From: Albifimbria verrucaria
Lineage: Eukaryota > Ascomycota > Sordariomycetes > Hypocreales > Stachybotryaceae
Assembly: GCA_020081605.1 (NCBI GenBank)
Contig: JAHREC010000011.1
Location: 4,960,001 to 5,024,000, forward strand
DNA length: 64,000 nucleotides
Direction of reading: 5' to 3'
Below are positions 11,912 through 22,575 of the stretch, piece after piece. The first letter of the stretch is position 1. Each line of letters begins with the position of its first letter. Both the position numbers and the translations under genes were made by a program. The notes beneath the pieces were generated by a model. That model ran no database searches. It was not told where the DNA came from and saw nothing but the letters and a program-made list of their open reading frames with translations.

Positions 11912-13729
11912 ATGCATTTGAAATCTTTCCTCGTCTTTCTTCTAGGTCATACGGTCCTCTCCTTCTCAACATCATTTGAAGATGTAGTTAGAGATGCAGT
12001 ATCACGGTCCATTGCAAAGTCATTTGGACTACCTGCACAGCCAACGAACGTCACAACAATCACCTCACCAAGCGGCCATGAGATTCGATATAGCGAGCCT
12101 GGAAAGCATGGGGTTTGCGAAACAACTGAGGGAGTACAATCATACTCCGGTTACATTAGCACAGACACCCATACCAATATGTTCTTTTGGTTTTCGAGGC
12201 CAGGAATAATCCTGAATCGGCGCCGATCACTCTGTGGCTAGAAGGTGGCCCCGGTGGTGACTCTCTCTTTGGCCTCTTTGATCGTAAGGACCTTTCTATT
12301 GCCAGATACTTCGGCCTTGCTCACGGAAAACAGTTGTCGGCCCCTGCCAAATAGCGATGAACGGTAGCTCTATTTTAAACATACACAGTTTCACGGAAGC
12401 CAGCAACGTACTATTCCTCAGCCAACCACTAGGCGTGGGCTTTTCATATGAAGGTAGACTACAATTCTGCTCGCCTTCACTTACATCCCATTCAGGTCTA
12501 ATATGAATATATCTAGATAAGGTCGAGGGAATAATCAACCAAACAACAAATCTACCTCAGAATGCATCTTCACCAACCGGTCGCTTTGCAGATGCTAGTC
12601 CATACAGAACTATGACAAGCTCTGATGCTGCTGTCATTGCTTGGGAAATCCTGCAAACATTCTTTGAACAACTCCCTACTTTTAGCCCACGCGTCCTATC
12701 TCGGAACTTTAACTTATGGACATTAAGCTATGGGGGTCATTATGGACTTGCCTTCTATGATCACTTTTTGAACCAGAATGAACGAATCAAAAGTGGTGAC
12801 ATCAAAGGCATCCAGCTAGAGATGCAGTCGCTTGGCATCTTCAATGGAATTATCGATATTTCTGTGCAAATGCCATACTATCCGGAGTTCGCTCACAAGA
12901 ACGACTATGATATTCAACTAGTGAACCAGACCATATACGATTTCCAGAAGCTGGCGTTCAGTATCCCTGGCGGTGAGTATTGCATTTCATCACACTGAAC
13001 CGCATAGAGTTTGAGACTAAGTTGCTAGGATGCGCGGATTACCTCCGTGATTGCCATTCTTTGGATGCATCTCTGCTCGAGACACAAATAATTTGCGCCC
13101 AGGCCACTGCAGCATGCAGAATCATGGTTGAAGGACCGGCAGAGAACTTGGGAGGCCGCAGCCCTTATGACATACGAGCTCCTATAACAGCAGATCCGGA
13201 GCCTAGTTATTGGGTCGACTATCTCAATTCGCCAGCCGTACAGAATGCAATTGGGGTTGATCTGAATTACACGAGTGCCTTGAGCTTGCGGGTTTGGGAA
13301 GGGTTCACCCTATCCGGTGACTGGGGGTATACAAAATTGCCAGAGCTGCAAAGAGTCCTGGACAAGGGGATTAACGTGGCCCTTATATACGGCGATGCGG
13401 TAAGTAGAGTCCTGTTTTCCATCAGAAACGAAAGGCCAAGATTCATTCTCTGAACTATTAAACAGGACTACGTTGCCAACTGGATGGGTGGAGAAGCCAT
13501 CTCATTGAGCGCTGATTATGAGTACTCAAAGGAGTTTCGAGACAGTAACTACGTACCTTTCGTTGTCAACGGAACTGAATACGGTACAACGCGTCAGTAT
13601 AAGAACTTTAGCTTCACAAGAATGTATGAAGCTGGTCATGACGTCCCCTTCTACCAGCCGCATGCTAGCTTAGAGATTTTCAAGAGGGTATTGGCCAACT
13701 TGGCGGTTTCGACTGGCGAATCAATCTAG
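11912..13729 (+). CDS. secreted serine carboxypeptidase, family S10 (one frame break)
   Basis: Removes C-terminal residues from peptides outside the cell or in the vacuole. Exons 11912-12283, 12334-12453, 12517-12972, 13029-13399 and 13466-13729 give 527 residues after one missing base at TTTT 12191-12194. Signal peptide [19 protein letters not shown]. Landmarks: [11 protein letters not shown] (oxyanion region, near 115), [14 protein letters not shown], the catalytic serine in [11 protein letters not shown], catalytic aspartate in YGDADYVANW and catalytic histidine in [11 protein letters not shown]. Two positions are unusual: the residue before the catalytic serine is Leu where S10 enzymes have Glu (GESYGG), and GGPGGDS replaces GGPGSSS. 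The short exon 2 (120 nt) is needed for the GPC and LSQPLG segments. Activity is likely but the pH profile may be altered. Confidence 0.88.
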
Positions 13730-14003
13730 TTACAGATATTGGTAATCAAAAGTCTGGACAACAAAATCATACATGGAATAGGCAGCAGACTTGACGTGGC
13801 TTCATGACATGTATTAAGCCGGTGGGTTGAAAGGCAACAAGGTGGAGGCGCATGGGGTAGCTGACATTTTGGTTACATTTATTCTGATAGAAGACAATGA
13901 CTAAGTAACTAAGATCTGAATCTTTTTGTAATCTATGAATTTCAGTTGTCAATCATTCAAGTTTGTGAAAAGGCTCTTGTTGAAGTCAGAACGCCATGTG
14001 GAT

Positions 14004-14009
14004 CACGTG
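14004..14009. promoter_or_regulatory. CACGTG E-box upstream of glutaminase
   Basis: Palindromic E-box 190 bp before the glutaminase start, next to the PacC-type hexamers. It could be bound by bHLH factors; chance occurrence cannot be excluded. Confidence 0.2.
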
Positions 14010-14014
14010 AGAGA

Positions 14015-14030
14015 CTTGGCTTGGCTTGGC
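14015..14030 (-). promoter_or_regulatory. three overlapping PacC hexamers (GCCAAG x3, minus strand)
   Basis: CTTGGCTTGGCTTGGC reads as three GCCAAG hexamers on the minus strand, each sharing one base with the next. The consensus of the ambient-pH regulator PacC/Rim101 is GCCARG. The array sits 169-184 bp upstream of a glutaminase, an enzyme that releases ammonia and raises pH. The match to consensus is seen; function is inferred. Confidence 0.45.
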
Positions 14031-14198
14031 TGTGTCTCAAAGCCAAATGAGGAACGGCCCCATCGAAAGAGGCAATTTAATTCAGACGTGTAGCAACGAC
14101 TGTCAGATTTCATTTACACTCTCTCAGCTGGCAATTTCTTCTGGCTTTAGACGATACCTTTTGAACTAGCAAAACACATTGTTTCTTCTCGCCTGACG

Positions 14199-15594
14199 AT
14201 GAAGTCACCGATTCCCGATTATCTCAACGTCGTCCTCGACAATGCACGGCCTATCGATTCCGGTATGCCTGCCACCTACATTGACACGCTGGCCAAGGCG
14301 GACACGTCAAAGATGGCAGTGGCCCTCGCCATGGTGGATGGCACTTTGTACTCGGCTGGCGATGATGATGTCGAATTCTCCATCCAGTCTATATCCAAGG
14401 CCTTTGTCTACGCATTGGCCATTGAGGATGCAGGGCTGCCGCGAGTGCTGGAAAAGATCGGCGTAGAGCCCTCAGGTGATGCTTTCAACCGGCTTTCACT
14501 TGAGCGCGGCAGCAATCGCCCCATGAACCCAATGATCAACGCTGGTGCCATTACTGCACACTCACTCGTTGTAGCACCTAATGCAACAGCAGAGCAGAGA
14601 ACAGATCGAATTCTAAAAGCATTGTCCAGGCTGGCGGGACGTCAATTACACGTTGATGAAGAAGTCTACGAGGCTGAGCTCAAAGATGCCGACCGCAACA
14701 TGGGCATTGGATACATGCTCAAGGCAGCCGGCATCATCACCTGTGATCCACGGGAGGTCGTGAAGGGATATATCCGCCAATGTGCCATCAACGTCAATGT
14801 ACGTGACTTGGCCATGATGGCAGCAACGCTTTGCAATGCTGGTGTGCACCCGTCACTGGCGAAAGCATAATTCCCCAGACAAGCGTCCGTCAAGTTTTAT
14901 CCGTCATGACCACCTGTGGCATGTACGATGCTGCAGGAGATTGGGTTTCGAATGTTGGAATACCCGCGAAGAGTGGTGTGGCAGGCGGCATCATTGGTGC
15001 TTTACCAGGTCAAGTCGGCATTGCTGCCTTCTCCCCAAAACTCGACGAGCGTGGAAACAGCGTGCGTGGTGTAGCGATATGCGAGCAGTTATCTCGAGAT
15101 ATGGGCCTGCACATGATGGAAGTAAGCCAGATTAGCCGCGCGACTGTGCGTACATCCGTTGCAACCATTGTCGCGGGAGAAAGCGAGCCTCATAATCCCA
15201 ACTGTCAGAAGGAGGTGCTCATTTTTAGCCTGCGCGGAGCTGTTCGCTTTGCAGGATCTGAACGACTTACACGAGCCATCACACGTGAGCTTGGTCAACC
15301 AAACCCCAGGACCCTGGATCTGGAAGTCACAGAGACGCCTGCGCTGTCATAATCTCATTCCGAGAGGTCTACTCTCTGAATGCAATCGCTAGGCGAGTTA
15401 TTCACGAGGACATAAACCGCTTGCTCTCAGACCAGAAGAGCGTGGTGGTGATTGATCCCTCAGGTGTTCTAAAGTGGGATGCGGATCGCAAGGGAGTTAC
15501 AAGACATCCCCATGTCGTTCAAAACGAAGCTGAGGCACGTAATTACATTGGAGGAACTGGCTGTCAAACCGTAACGAAAAGTGACAGCTGGTGA
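14199..15594 (+). CDS. glutaminase, bacterial GlsA type with C-terminal STAS-like domain (two frame breaks)
   Basis: Hydrolyses L-glutamine to glutamate and ammonia. The catalytic domain is the serine-dependent, beta-lactamase-like Glutaminase family (PF04960): SIQSISKAF near residue 68 carries the SxxK nucleophile motif, followed by NPMINAGAI, YMLKAAGI, the Tyr/Lys region and AKSGVAGGI near 265. A C-terminal segment of about 120 residues after ISRATVRT, ending in VVVIDPSGVL, resembles the STAS domain seen fused to actinobacterial glutaminases. There are no introns in 1.4 kb, and no signal peptide, so it is probably cytosolic. Frame breaks: CCC 14849-14851 (between NAGVHP and VTGESIIP) and about 15341-15346; with one base each the protein is 465 residues. 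Intronless structure and bacterial architecture suggest an ancient transfer from bacteria; glsA-type enzymes are nonetheless known in other fungi. Confidence 0.87.
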
Positions 15595-16482
15595 TGCCCA
15601 TCCACCATTGCATGCACGACAGTTCAAGTCTGCCTACATGATATTCGTGTTATGTAAGAGTCCCAGAATGCCTTCTAGTCATTCAGAGCCTGGGCAAGGT
15701 TCTATAACCAAGGAACCCATAGGCAGTACTAGAGCTGTGCTGATGGTAGCATAGGAAAGAGGGCGGGGATTAATGCATCCGAATTCTAAAAGCTATAATG
15801 AAGGGTTACAGGTCGCTTTTGGCTTACACAAAGATCTCTATTTTTCGCAGTGCTCAATGATTAAAGATAGATTATGAAAAGACCGCAATACTGTTCTTGG
15901 CAGTCGTAGTGTTCTTCACGCGAAATGAAAGAATCTCGTCCAAACAAACTAGGTATGCTTCGTCAGTGTGTGAAAGGTAATTTACTTTTAAGATGGGTTA
16001 CAAGATTTTAAATAATCTTGAAGAATTGAACTGCTTCTCAAGATTCAATATGTGTTTTCAGGCATTCCCTGTGCCAGTATTTTGACACAAAGGTAGTGAA
16101 ACGGTAGATTAGATCTAACCAAACAAGGTGCAGCCTCAGCTCCTTATGCATTTTCATATTCATTCTAGATTTGACTGTTTAAACAGATATGCACCACTGG
16201 TCTGACCGACGAGGCAACCCGTCATAAAGCTCTCTTCTTTGAAGCCATGTAGCTCCAAATTGAGAATTCCTTCACGACTTGACAAATTACTCAACTGTAG
16301 GCCGAAGTCCTGAGTCTCGCTATTTCTGTATGTCCTAATGATCTCTTACTCTTGAGATTCACCCATAATCACTCAGTGGTATAACCATCAGACGAGCTTA
16401 ACACGTTAATTCGAACATTTTCTCTTCAGATCCTACATGATTCGACTCTCTCATACTAGGTCTGCCAGTATTGCAATCTCTC
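15595..16482. other. intergenic between convergent glutaminase and FAD oxidase
   Basis: AT-rich, holds both 3' ends. I see no gene or repeat. Confidence 0.5.
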
Positions 16483-17557
16483 TTAAAACCGATCGAGTCT
16501 GTAAGGGTCCAGTAAAGGATCACTAGTATTTGTCAGAATCTGCTTGCTGAGCAATTCACCAACAATTGCAGCGTTGGTGACACCAGAGTGCATGACTGCG
16601 ACAGTGAGGCCATTTAGACCCGTTGCCCCAAGTATGGGCAGTCCATCCTCAGGATCAGGTCGAACGCCGATGGTGTAGTAGTCGAACTCAAGATTAACGC
16701 CATCCTGGATCGCTCCTTGCACCTTTTTGAATAAATCATCGGCCACTTTCTGAGGGTCTTCGCCCGTGTCACCGCCTGAGAAGTCAGCGCCGGATCTGAT
16801 GCGACCGTCCGAGGTTTGACGCATATGTAGCTTGTCTCCGTTGTATAAAGTGTTAAGCAACTTCTCCTCTGTAGGTTTAGTATTAATTAGAAGGCCCTCT
16901 CGGCCGTGAAGGGGCAGCTTGATGTTCTCTGCTGCGAGAAGTGGGACGCTTCCGAGGCCAGCCGCCAGCACGACATGGTCAGCTTGCACTTCTCCAGCTT
17001 GAGTAGTGACGCCCCTAACGCTTCCGTCTGGGTTCTTGAGCAGCCCTGTGACAGTTGTTTCGAGAATACTTGCACCAAAGGCGGCCTTCGCATTTGCAAT
17101 CAACTGGATCGCGACCGACTCTGCTTCCATGGCACCCTCTTGGCGAGCGAAAACAGCCCAGTCAGGAGACCACCTTGCTCTAACCTCGGCTCCGTCTCGC
17201 TAATCTCGGTCCTATTCACGCGAATTATATCATACCCCCAAGCTAAATGATTTTCCAGGTAGTCTTCCAGCTCGTCTTCAGGCTTATTCCAACTCAGCGC
17301 CCCATTCCAATGGATAGGCAGTTCGGGGAGCTCCTTGCTAATCTCTACCCAACGTTCAATTGAGCGTATGCGAAAGTCGTAATACGTCCGGTCGTCCGTA
17401 GCTGCGTTGATCCACGCAAAGACTTCGGAGTCGCTACGCCACCAAGATCCTCCGCGACCACAGTGACATTGGCTTCATGGGCGAGATGCCAGGCGATAGA
17501 GGCCCCCACGATACCACCGCCCACAACCACAATGTTTGACTCTGCTCCCATACTCAT
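16483..17557 (-). CDS. FAD-dependent amine/amino-acid oxidase, DAO family (two frame breaks)
   Basis: Flavoprotein oxidoreductase of family PF01266 (glycine/sarcosine/D-amino-acid oxidase type). The N-terminus carries the dinucleotide motif VVVGGGIVGASIAWHLA (residues about 9-25), and a C-terminal FAD-binding stretch GVRPDPEDGLPILG...VAVMHSGVTNA closes the domain. Start ATG 17555-17557 (MSMGAES) is chosen because the fold begins within ten residues; a longer reading to 17692 adds unrelated sequence. Two base losses break the frame: AAA 17418-17420 (at TPKSFAWINAA) and GG 17188-17189 (at ETEPEVRARW). With them the protein is 358 residues, usual for the family, on a single exon. The break hides the middle third (17131-17345), which translates well in a third frame. 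Convergent with the glutaminase; both act on amino nitrogen. Exact substrate unknown. Confidence 0.82.
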
Positions 17558-19241
17558 GATTTTTCCAATCAGATCGACCTTATATAAAATTATAGAAAAG
17601 AGCTGGAGACGAAATAATGTATCAGTTAGGGCTGTCGGGTAAGAACATAGGTTAGACTCGAGAGGTGATTCAAGTGGAAGAACAAGAATCACAGCCTAGT
17701 GTTGATAGGCAGCCGTCTTTATCTACTTACCGAATTGGTTCCATAATTCGGAACTTCATCTGGCCTCCGCATCACTAAAGTACAGGCACCGACATCGCCC
17801 CCTCTTGATGTTACCCCCATATGTGGCTGAGACAAATTGCCTATGAGGAATTTTCGGCAGTTATGTGGTTCAAGGCATCTCCACTCGTTGGTAGTTATTT
17901 GACAACAAATGAGAGAATTCAAGACGCTGATCATGGCGAGGAAGTGGGTAAAAAGCACATAGGGAATATGGATGGGACACACTGATTCGGCTACGTCTTA
18001 CCTCCACCGAATGTCGTACCAACGATACCGTACATATCGCATGAAATTCTTACGAGCTGCCTTACTAGTACTAATTGATTTGCCTGTTGGCAGCATGTCC
18101 CCAATAAATTCCCACATTCACTATGCTTGGCAAGCCAAATGTCGAGCAGGGCTGGCACCGTTTGGAGCTTGGAGATGACGTTAGTCGATTAGCCTGGCCA
18201 GGCTTCTCGCAAGTTACAACTACGGGATTGCTATGAGTAAGTTGCGATCTCCATATAGACATGTAACAGTCTGTAATTAAGTTGCGTACTTCAAAAGAAT
18301 GATAATATACTAAGTCTTTCGGCCTTCCATGGGTTTGCTCTCCTAATGCATGGCCGTAAATAATGTTCGCTGAATGCTCACCAAACCATGATCACATCTA
18401 GGTTTTAAGTACAAACATGCATATTGGCTTTCTTTTGGTTCTCTTTTTGAATCTTCATATCATAAATGCAATTGCAATTATTTAACTCCCTGTGTTGGTA
18501 CTTCAAATGGTTTCCAAAGCCCCTTGGCTGGTCATTTGTATAGTTAAGATTCGAAATGAGCCCAGACAGTGAGTGCAATATAGCTCAGTATTGCATAAAC
18601 TCATAATACAGTTGAATATTCTGTGGAGTACTTCAAAAAGAAACACACAGGCGAACTCTCATAGCCTGTTTATGCCAGGTAAGCAGGGAATGCTGGGGTA
18701 AGGTGGTTTAATGATAGCAGCTACTCGTTGAAGAGATATCGTAATCTTGTAGGGCAATTGGAAGGTGTGTCTCCAATATCGTGAGGAAATAAGGGCAGTG
18801 ATCTCCTCTATGTACAGTTGCGAAATGGCATCCTTAATCCACAGGCGTCTCAGACCTGGCCATGACTACCCACCAGATGATTGCTGTTCTACAGAGCAGA
18901 TATAATTCTCAAGCGCTATTCTTCAGGTAATTTCTCGTATGTGGATTGTAAAAATGGTCCGAATTGTCAGACCATCTACCCCTTTTAGTGTCTCTCGATT
19001 GGCAGATGTATCCATGGACCACCAAGCGAGCTCAATCGAGAAGACTCACGTAAGACAAGTTTATCTAGCTTATATCAAACCGTAAATAATCATTAAGCAT
19101 ACTTAGATTAGTTAAATGTAGTCCCTGTTATCCATATACTCAAGCCTAATTCTTCCCAAAAGGGCTGCTGTTATGCCTCCTCATGACAGCCGTTGGTATT
19201 AGACGTAGCTTACAAGAACTCCACCCATCTGCTTATCTTAA
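17558..19241. other. 1.7 kb AT-rich intergenic region
   Basis: No open frame with a family signature on either strand; the small frames at 17719-18262 lack motifs. Contains the FAD-oxidase promoter and the 3' flank of the PhoD gene. No repeat boundaries or terminal inverted repeats were seen. Confidence 0.5.
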
Positions 19242-21467
19242 TTATTCAACATATTCGCCAGTATAAGTATCAAAGACCTTCTTGCTTGACACTCTCTTTC
19301 CGCCTTTGACAGAACCACTTTCAACCTGGCCGCCAGCAACTGGACGCGTTAGGCTGTTTGCACCAGCGGCGACCGTAAAGTTGGCAAGAGAAATCTCGAG
19401 ACCGTTTCGAGTTCGCAAATTCGGTGTGCCAAAGTACTGGGCACTCGCTTCCTTTGGCGTCAATCGCAGCTCAAAATAACCGCGATAGAAGAGCTCATTC
19501 CACTGAAGCTCGCGGTTGCGGGGGCTGCGTTAAAAGTTCACTCGCACCATTGGCACTGGTCAAGTCGATGGTTGCACCCAAAATGCTTGGAGATGAAATA
19601 GCAGTGCCAACAAACTCGACGCCCACAGCGCCCTTGCCAGTCTTTGGATCATATGGATGTTTATCGTTGCCCTGCCATGCCAGATCTGAGACCCAGGATG
19701 TGTGGACGTCACCTCCAACGAAGATATTATTATCAATACCGTTGTCGTACAAGGTTTTGAATGTGCGGTTGCGGTTCGCTGTGTAGCCGTCCCATGAATC
19801 AAGGTTCATTGTGCCGTCAACGCCCCCGCGAAGGGCTCCTGGGAGATCAAGATGAGTGAAGACGACCTGGCTACCAATGATACGCCATGTAGCATCGCGC
19901 TCAGACGAACGCTTCAGCTCTCCGTAGAACCAGTTCTCCTGGCGGGAGCCCATGAGCGAGCGGCTTGTGTCATCATGGATTTGTTCAATGTATTTCTTGT
20001 TCCAATACAAGTCAGTGATGCTACGGTCATAGTTTCTCGTGTCAAGCAAGATGAGGTCAGCAAGCTTGCCGATCTTGAAGCTCCTCCAGATACTAAGTAG
20101 CAATGTTAGCCAGCATGCCTTCAGTCCGAGGAGTGAAACATAGTTGCGACTTACCGAAGGTTGTCATCCATCTCAACTTGGCTTTATAAATCGTTATGTC
20201 AGACCAGTCATAAAACTTGTAATGGTATGGCGTCTTTACATACCGGATGGGCATCCATTCAAAATAGGCGCGGACAGCATTCATTTTGCGCTGATCAACG
20301 CTGACACCACCATCAGCCACAAAGGAAGCCTCTGTGTTGTTAAGTTCGGCAGATCCATCACGATAGGCGTTATCAGCAACCTCTACACATTCAAGATACA
20401 TCAGTCCTTTATTCAGCTTCACTTATTCATGAAAATCTCTTACCGTGGTCATCCCAGACAGGAATCCAGGGATATCTTTGATGGCTTGCAACCAAGTCAA
20501 GGTCGGTTTTGTAGGTAGCATGACGCCTACGGTAGTCATAGAGTGTATAGATCTGTCGATCAGGTTGGGGAATGCGACCCAGTGAAGTGCCATCGCCGTA
20601 TTCCTTGTTACCATACTCGTAAATGTAATCACCGAGGTGGATAACATAGTCTACAGAGTCCTATATCTTGTTAGTCCCGTACCTTTCTTATTTTCTATTT
20701 CTCCAATTGATAGACACACCTTTCGTACAGAGTTTCCGTAAGCACCGAAGAAACCCATGGCTGGAACCGATTGCATTAGTGGATCGTCATAGCGCTCAGG
20801 ATTTGTAGGCATCACGTACGGTAATTAGAGCATGAGTAAACAGCGAGGTTGACCTCGGCAACATCTTCGTCGGCACTCGGTATAGTTTTGGTTCGACCAA
20901 GGGGACTCTTGATCTGGGACTGACAGATATTGAATTGATAGTAGTAATCAGTGAAAGACTTGAGGTTCTTCGCCTCAACCTGGAGAGAGTATTAGCACGA
21001 AATTCGCAGATGGCTTCCCAAACCCCTACCTTCACGGTCCAATCGATATCCGACGAGGTATAAGCTACACCAGAGTCGATGACGTGACTAAGACACTTGT
21101 CGGTTGCAATTTTCCACTCTACGCAAACAGGGTGGCTGGATGCCTCAACGTAGACGTCGGTGTCATGATTGAACAAGGGGACATCGCCGCTAACTGTCAC
21201 GTTGGATCTGTCGTTATCGCTTGTCGGAGCTGCCCTCGTCCACAGAATCACAGAGTCGGCGTATGGATCACCACTGGCGACACCGTGTGTGAAGTTCAGC
21301 TTGGATGGGTCCCAGGCCTTGGTCGGGTCTGTCCGCTTCACAACCTTGTGGATGGCGATACCAAGCCCCGGATGATTCTCTGAGGGGCTGCGATAATTCA
21401 GGTTCTTGGCCCAGCTTGCACTTGCGACCGTAGCCGAGGACAGCAACGTGAGAAATTCGACCTTCAT
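19242..21467 (-). CDS. secreted PhoD-type alkaline phosphatase, seven exons (two frame breaks)
   Basis: Metal-dependent phosphomonoesterase/phosphodiesterase acting outside the cell. Exons on the minus strand: 21030-21467, 20820-20979, 20720-20760, 20444-20660, 20244-20382, 20155-20181, 19242-20092. Exon 6 is only 27 nt and encodes QVEMDDNLR, a conserved PhoD segment. Landmarks in order: signal peptide from MKVEFLTLLSSATVASAS, FTHGVASGDPYADSVILWTR, YSCSNYPMGFFGAYG (metal-binding Cys/Asn), HLGDYIYEYG, WDDHEVADNAYR, LLDTRNYDRS, FVGGDVHTSW and NRELQWNELFYRGYFE. One base is missing at each of A-run 19532-19535 and G-run 19520-19524, at the segment joining ASELFNAAP to RNRELQW; the total is then 624 residues. 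An alternative upstream start at 21527 would bury the signal peptide. Divergent from a histidine acid phosphatase. Confidence 0.9.
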
Positions 21468-22575
21468 GGTGTTGGCGGAATGAAAGGTTGAGAGTCCTAC
21501 GTTGGCTACCAGCGCAAGGAAGACCACAAGGGTGGTTTATGTATCCCAGGTGAAGATGGTGGGCGGTCGGGCAGAACAACCCGAGACGATCACGGTGAGC
21601 AAGGATATTGATGAGCGACTTCTACTCTCTCAGATGCAACGTCAACACGTGCTATAGTAAGGGCCAATACGGACAACAGCAGAGGCGGAGGCAGCATCGG
21701 ATCGGATCTGTTGCCGACACTAGGCCAGCAGACTCCTCTCCATCGACAAGGTTACCACGTCCTCCAGCTGCCGCTTACGGACAGAACTGCCCAAGATTTT
21801 GAAAGGCACATACTCTGTACTGCCTGATATTTGCAAGTAGCTAGCCTTGCCACAGCTTGCCGTCTGCAAGAGTTCCATCGGACTGGCTTCCTGATTCGTC
21901 TAGTGCATCCAAAGGCAAGGCTCTGCGGAGCGTCCCGTGGTCAATTGGATGAGTATGATTGGATAGAGCTTTGTTTGCTTCCTCAACATAATTTTATGGA
22001 GAAATGCCAGTTCCGGACGGGATAATGGCTACCCTAGAGCTTCCTTTCTTTTCTTCTTTTACTGTTATTTTATTTTATTTTACTTTCATTTATTGCTTCC
22101 AGTTGTTCGAAATTGGTTCTTCGTTATGAAGACCTCCTAAATTGTTAGTTTCGCTGAGCCGGTGTGCTTGTTACGCTATACCTCCTACCCCAGCATAGCG
22201 TGAATTAAAGGAATAAGCTAGCCTAACTGTCAAATGAATTGCATTTGCTACCACCCGAAAGCCTTGTGTACTCATTTTAACAGACTAGACATAACCAACG
22301 CATGGTGATGAATTGTGCTTCTTCTCGTCGAACTCTTTTACCAATCGCAGCAAATGCCCCATCCATTCACACTAGCCATGTCTACCGTATCATCCATTGG
22401 CTATACCTGGATCAAAGGGCTAAGGCTAGATCGTGGTTCGTTATCGATAGGCTTGACGTCATAGATTGAATGAAACCAAAACAAAGCCAAGAAAACGAGA
22501 AATCCAAGCCGAATGGACTCGACCTCCATGCAGATTTCACTTGCAATGGCGCAGGCTCTGCCATCCACAGGCGCA
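21468..22575. other. divergent promoter region, PhoD phosphatase / histidine acid phosphatase
   Basis: It separates two phosphatase genes read outward. It contains CACGTG (21646-21651) and CACGTC (21756-21761), and (ATTTT)-type repeats near 22065-22085. No gene recognised. Confidence 0.5.
21646..21651. promoter_or_regulatory. CACGTG, candidate PHO4/NUC-1 site
   Basis: Palindromic CACGTG 179 bp upstream of the PhoD start at 21467, with a near match CACGTC 110 bp further away. Supports phosphate control by position only. Confidence 0.35.

Noticed and set aside
17558..19241. Degenerate transposon in the AT-rich gap
   Set aside because: No terminal repeats, target-site duplication or transposase-like frame seen.
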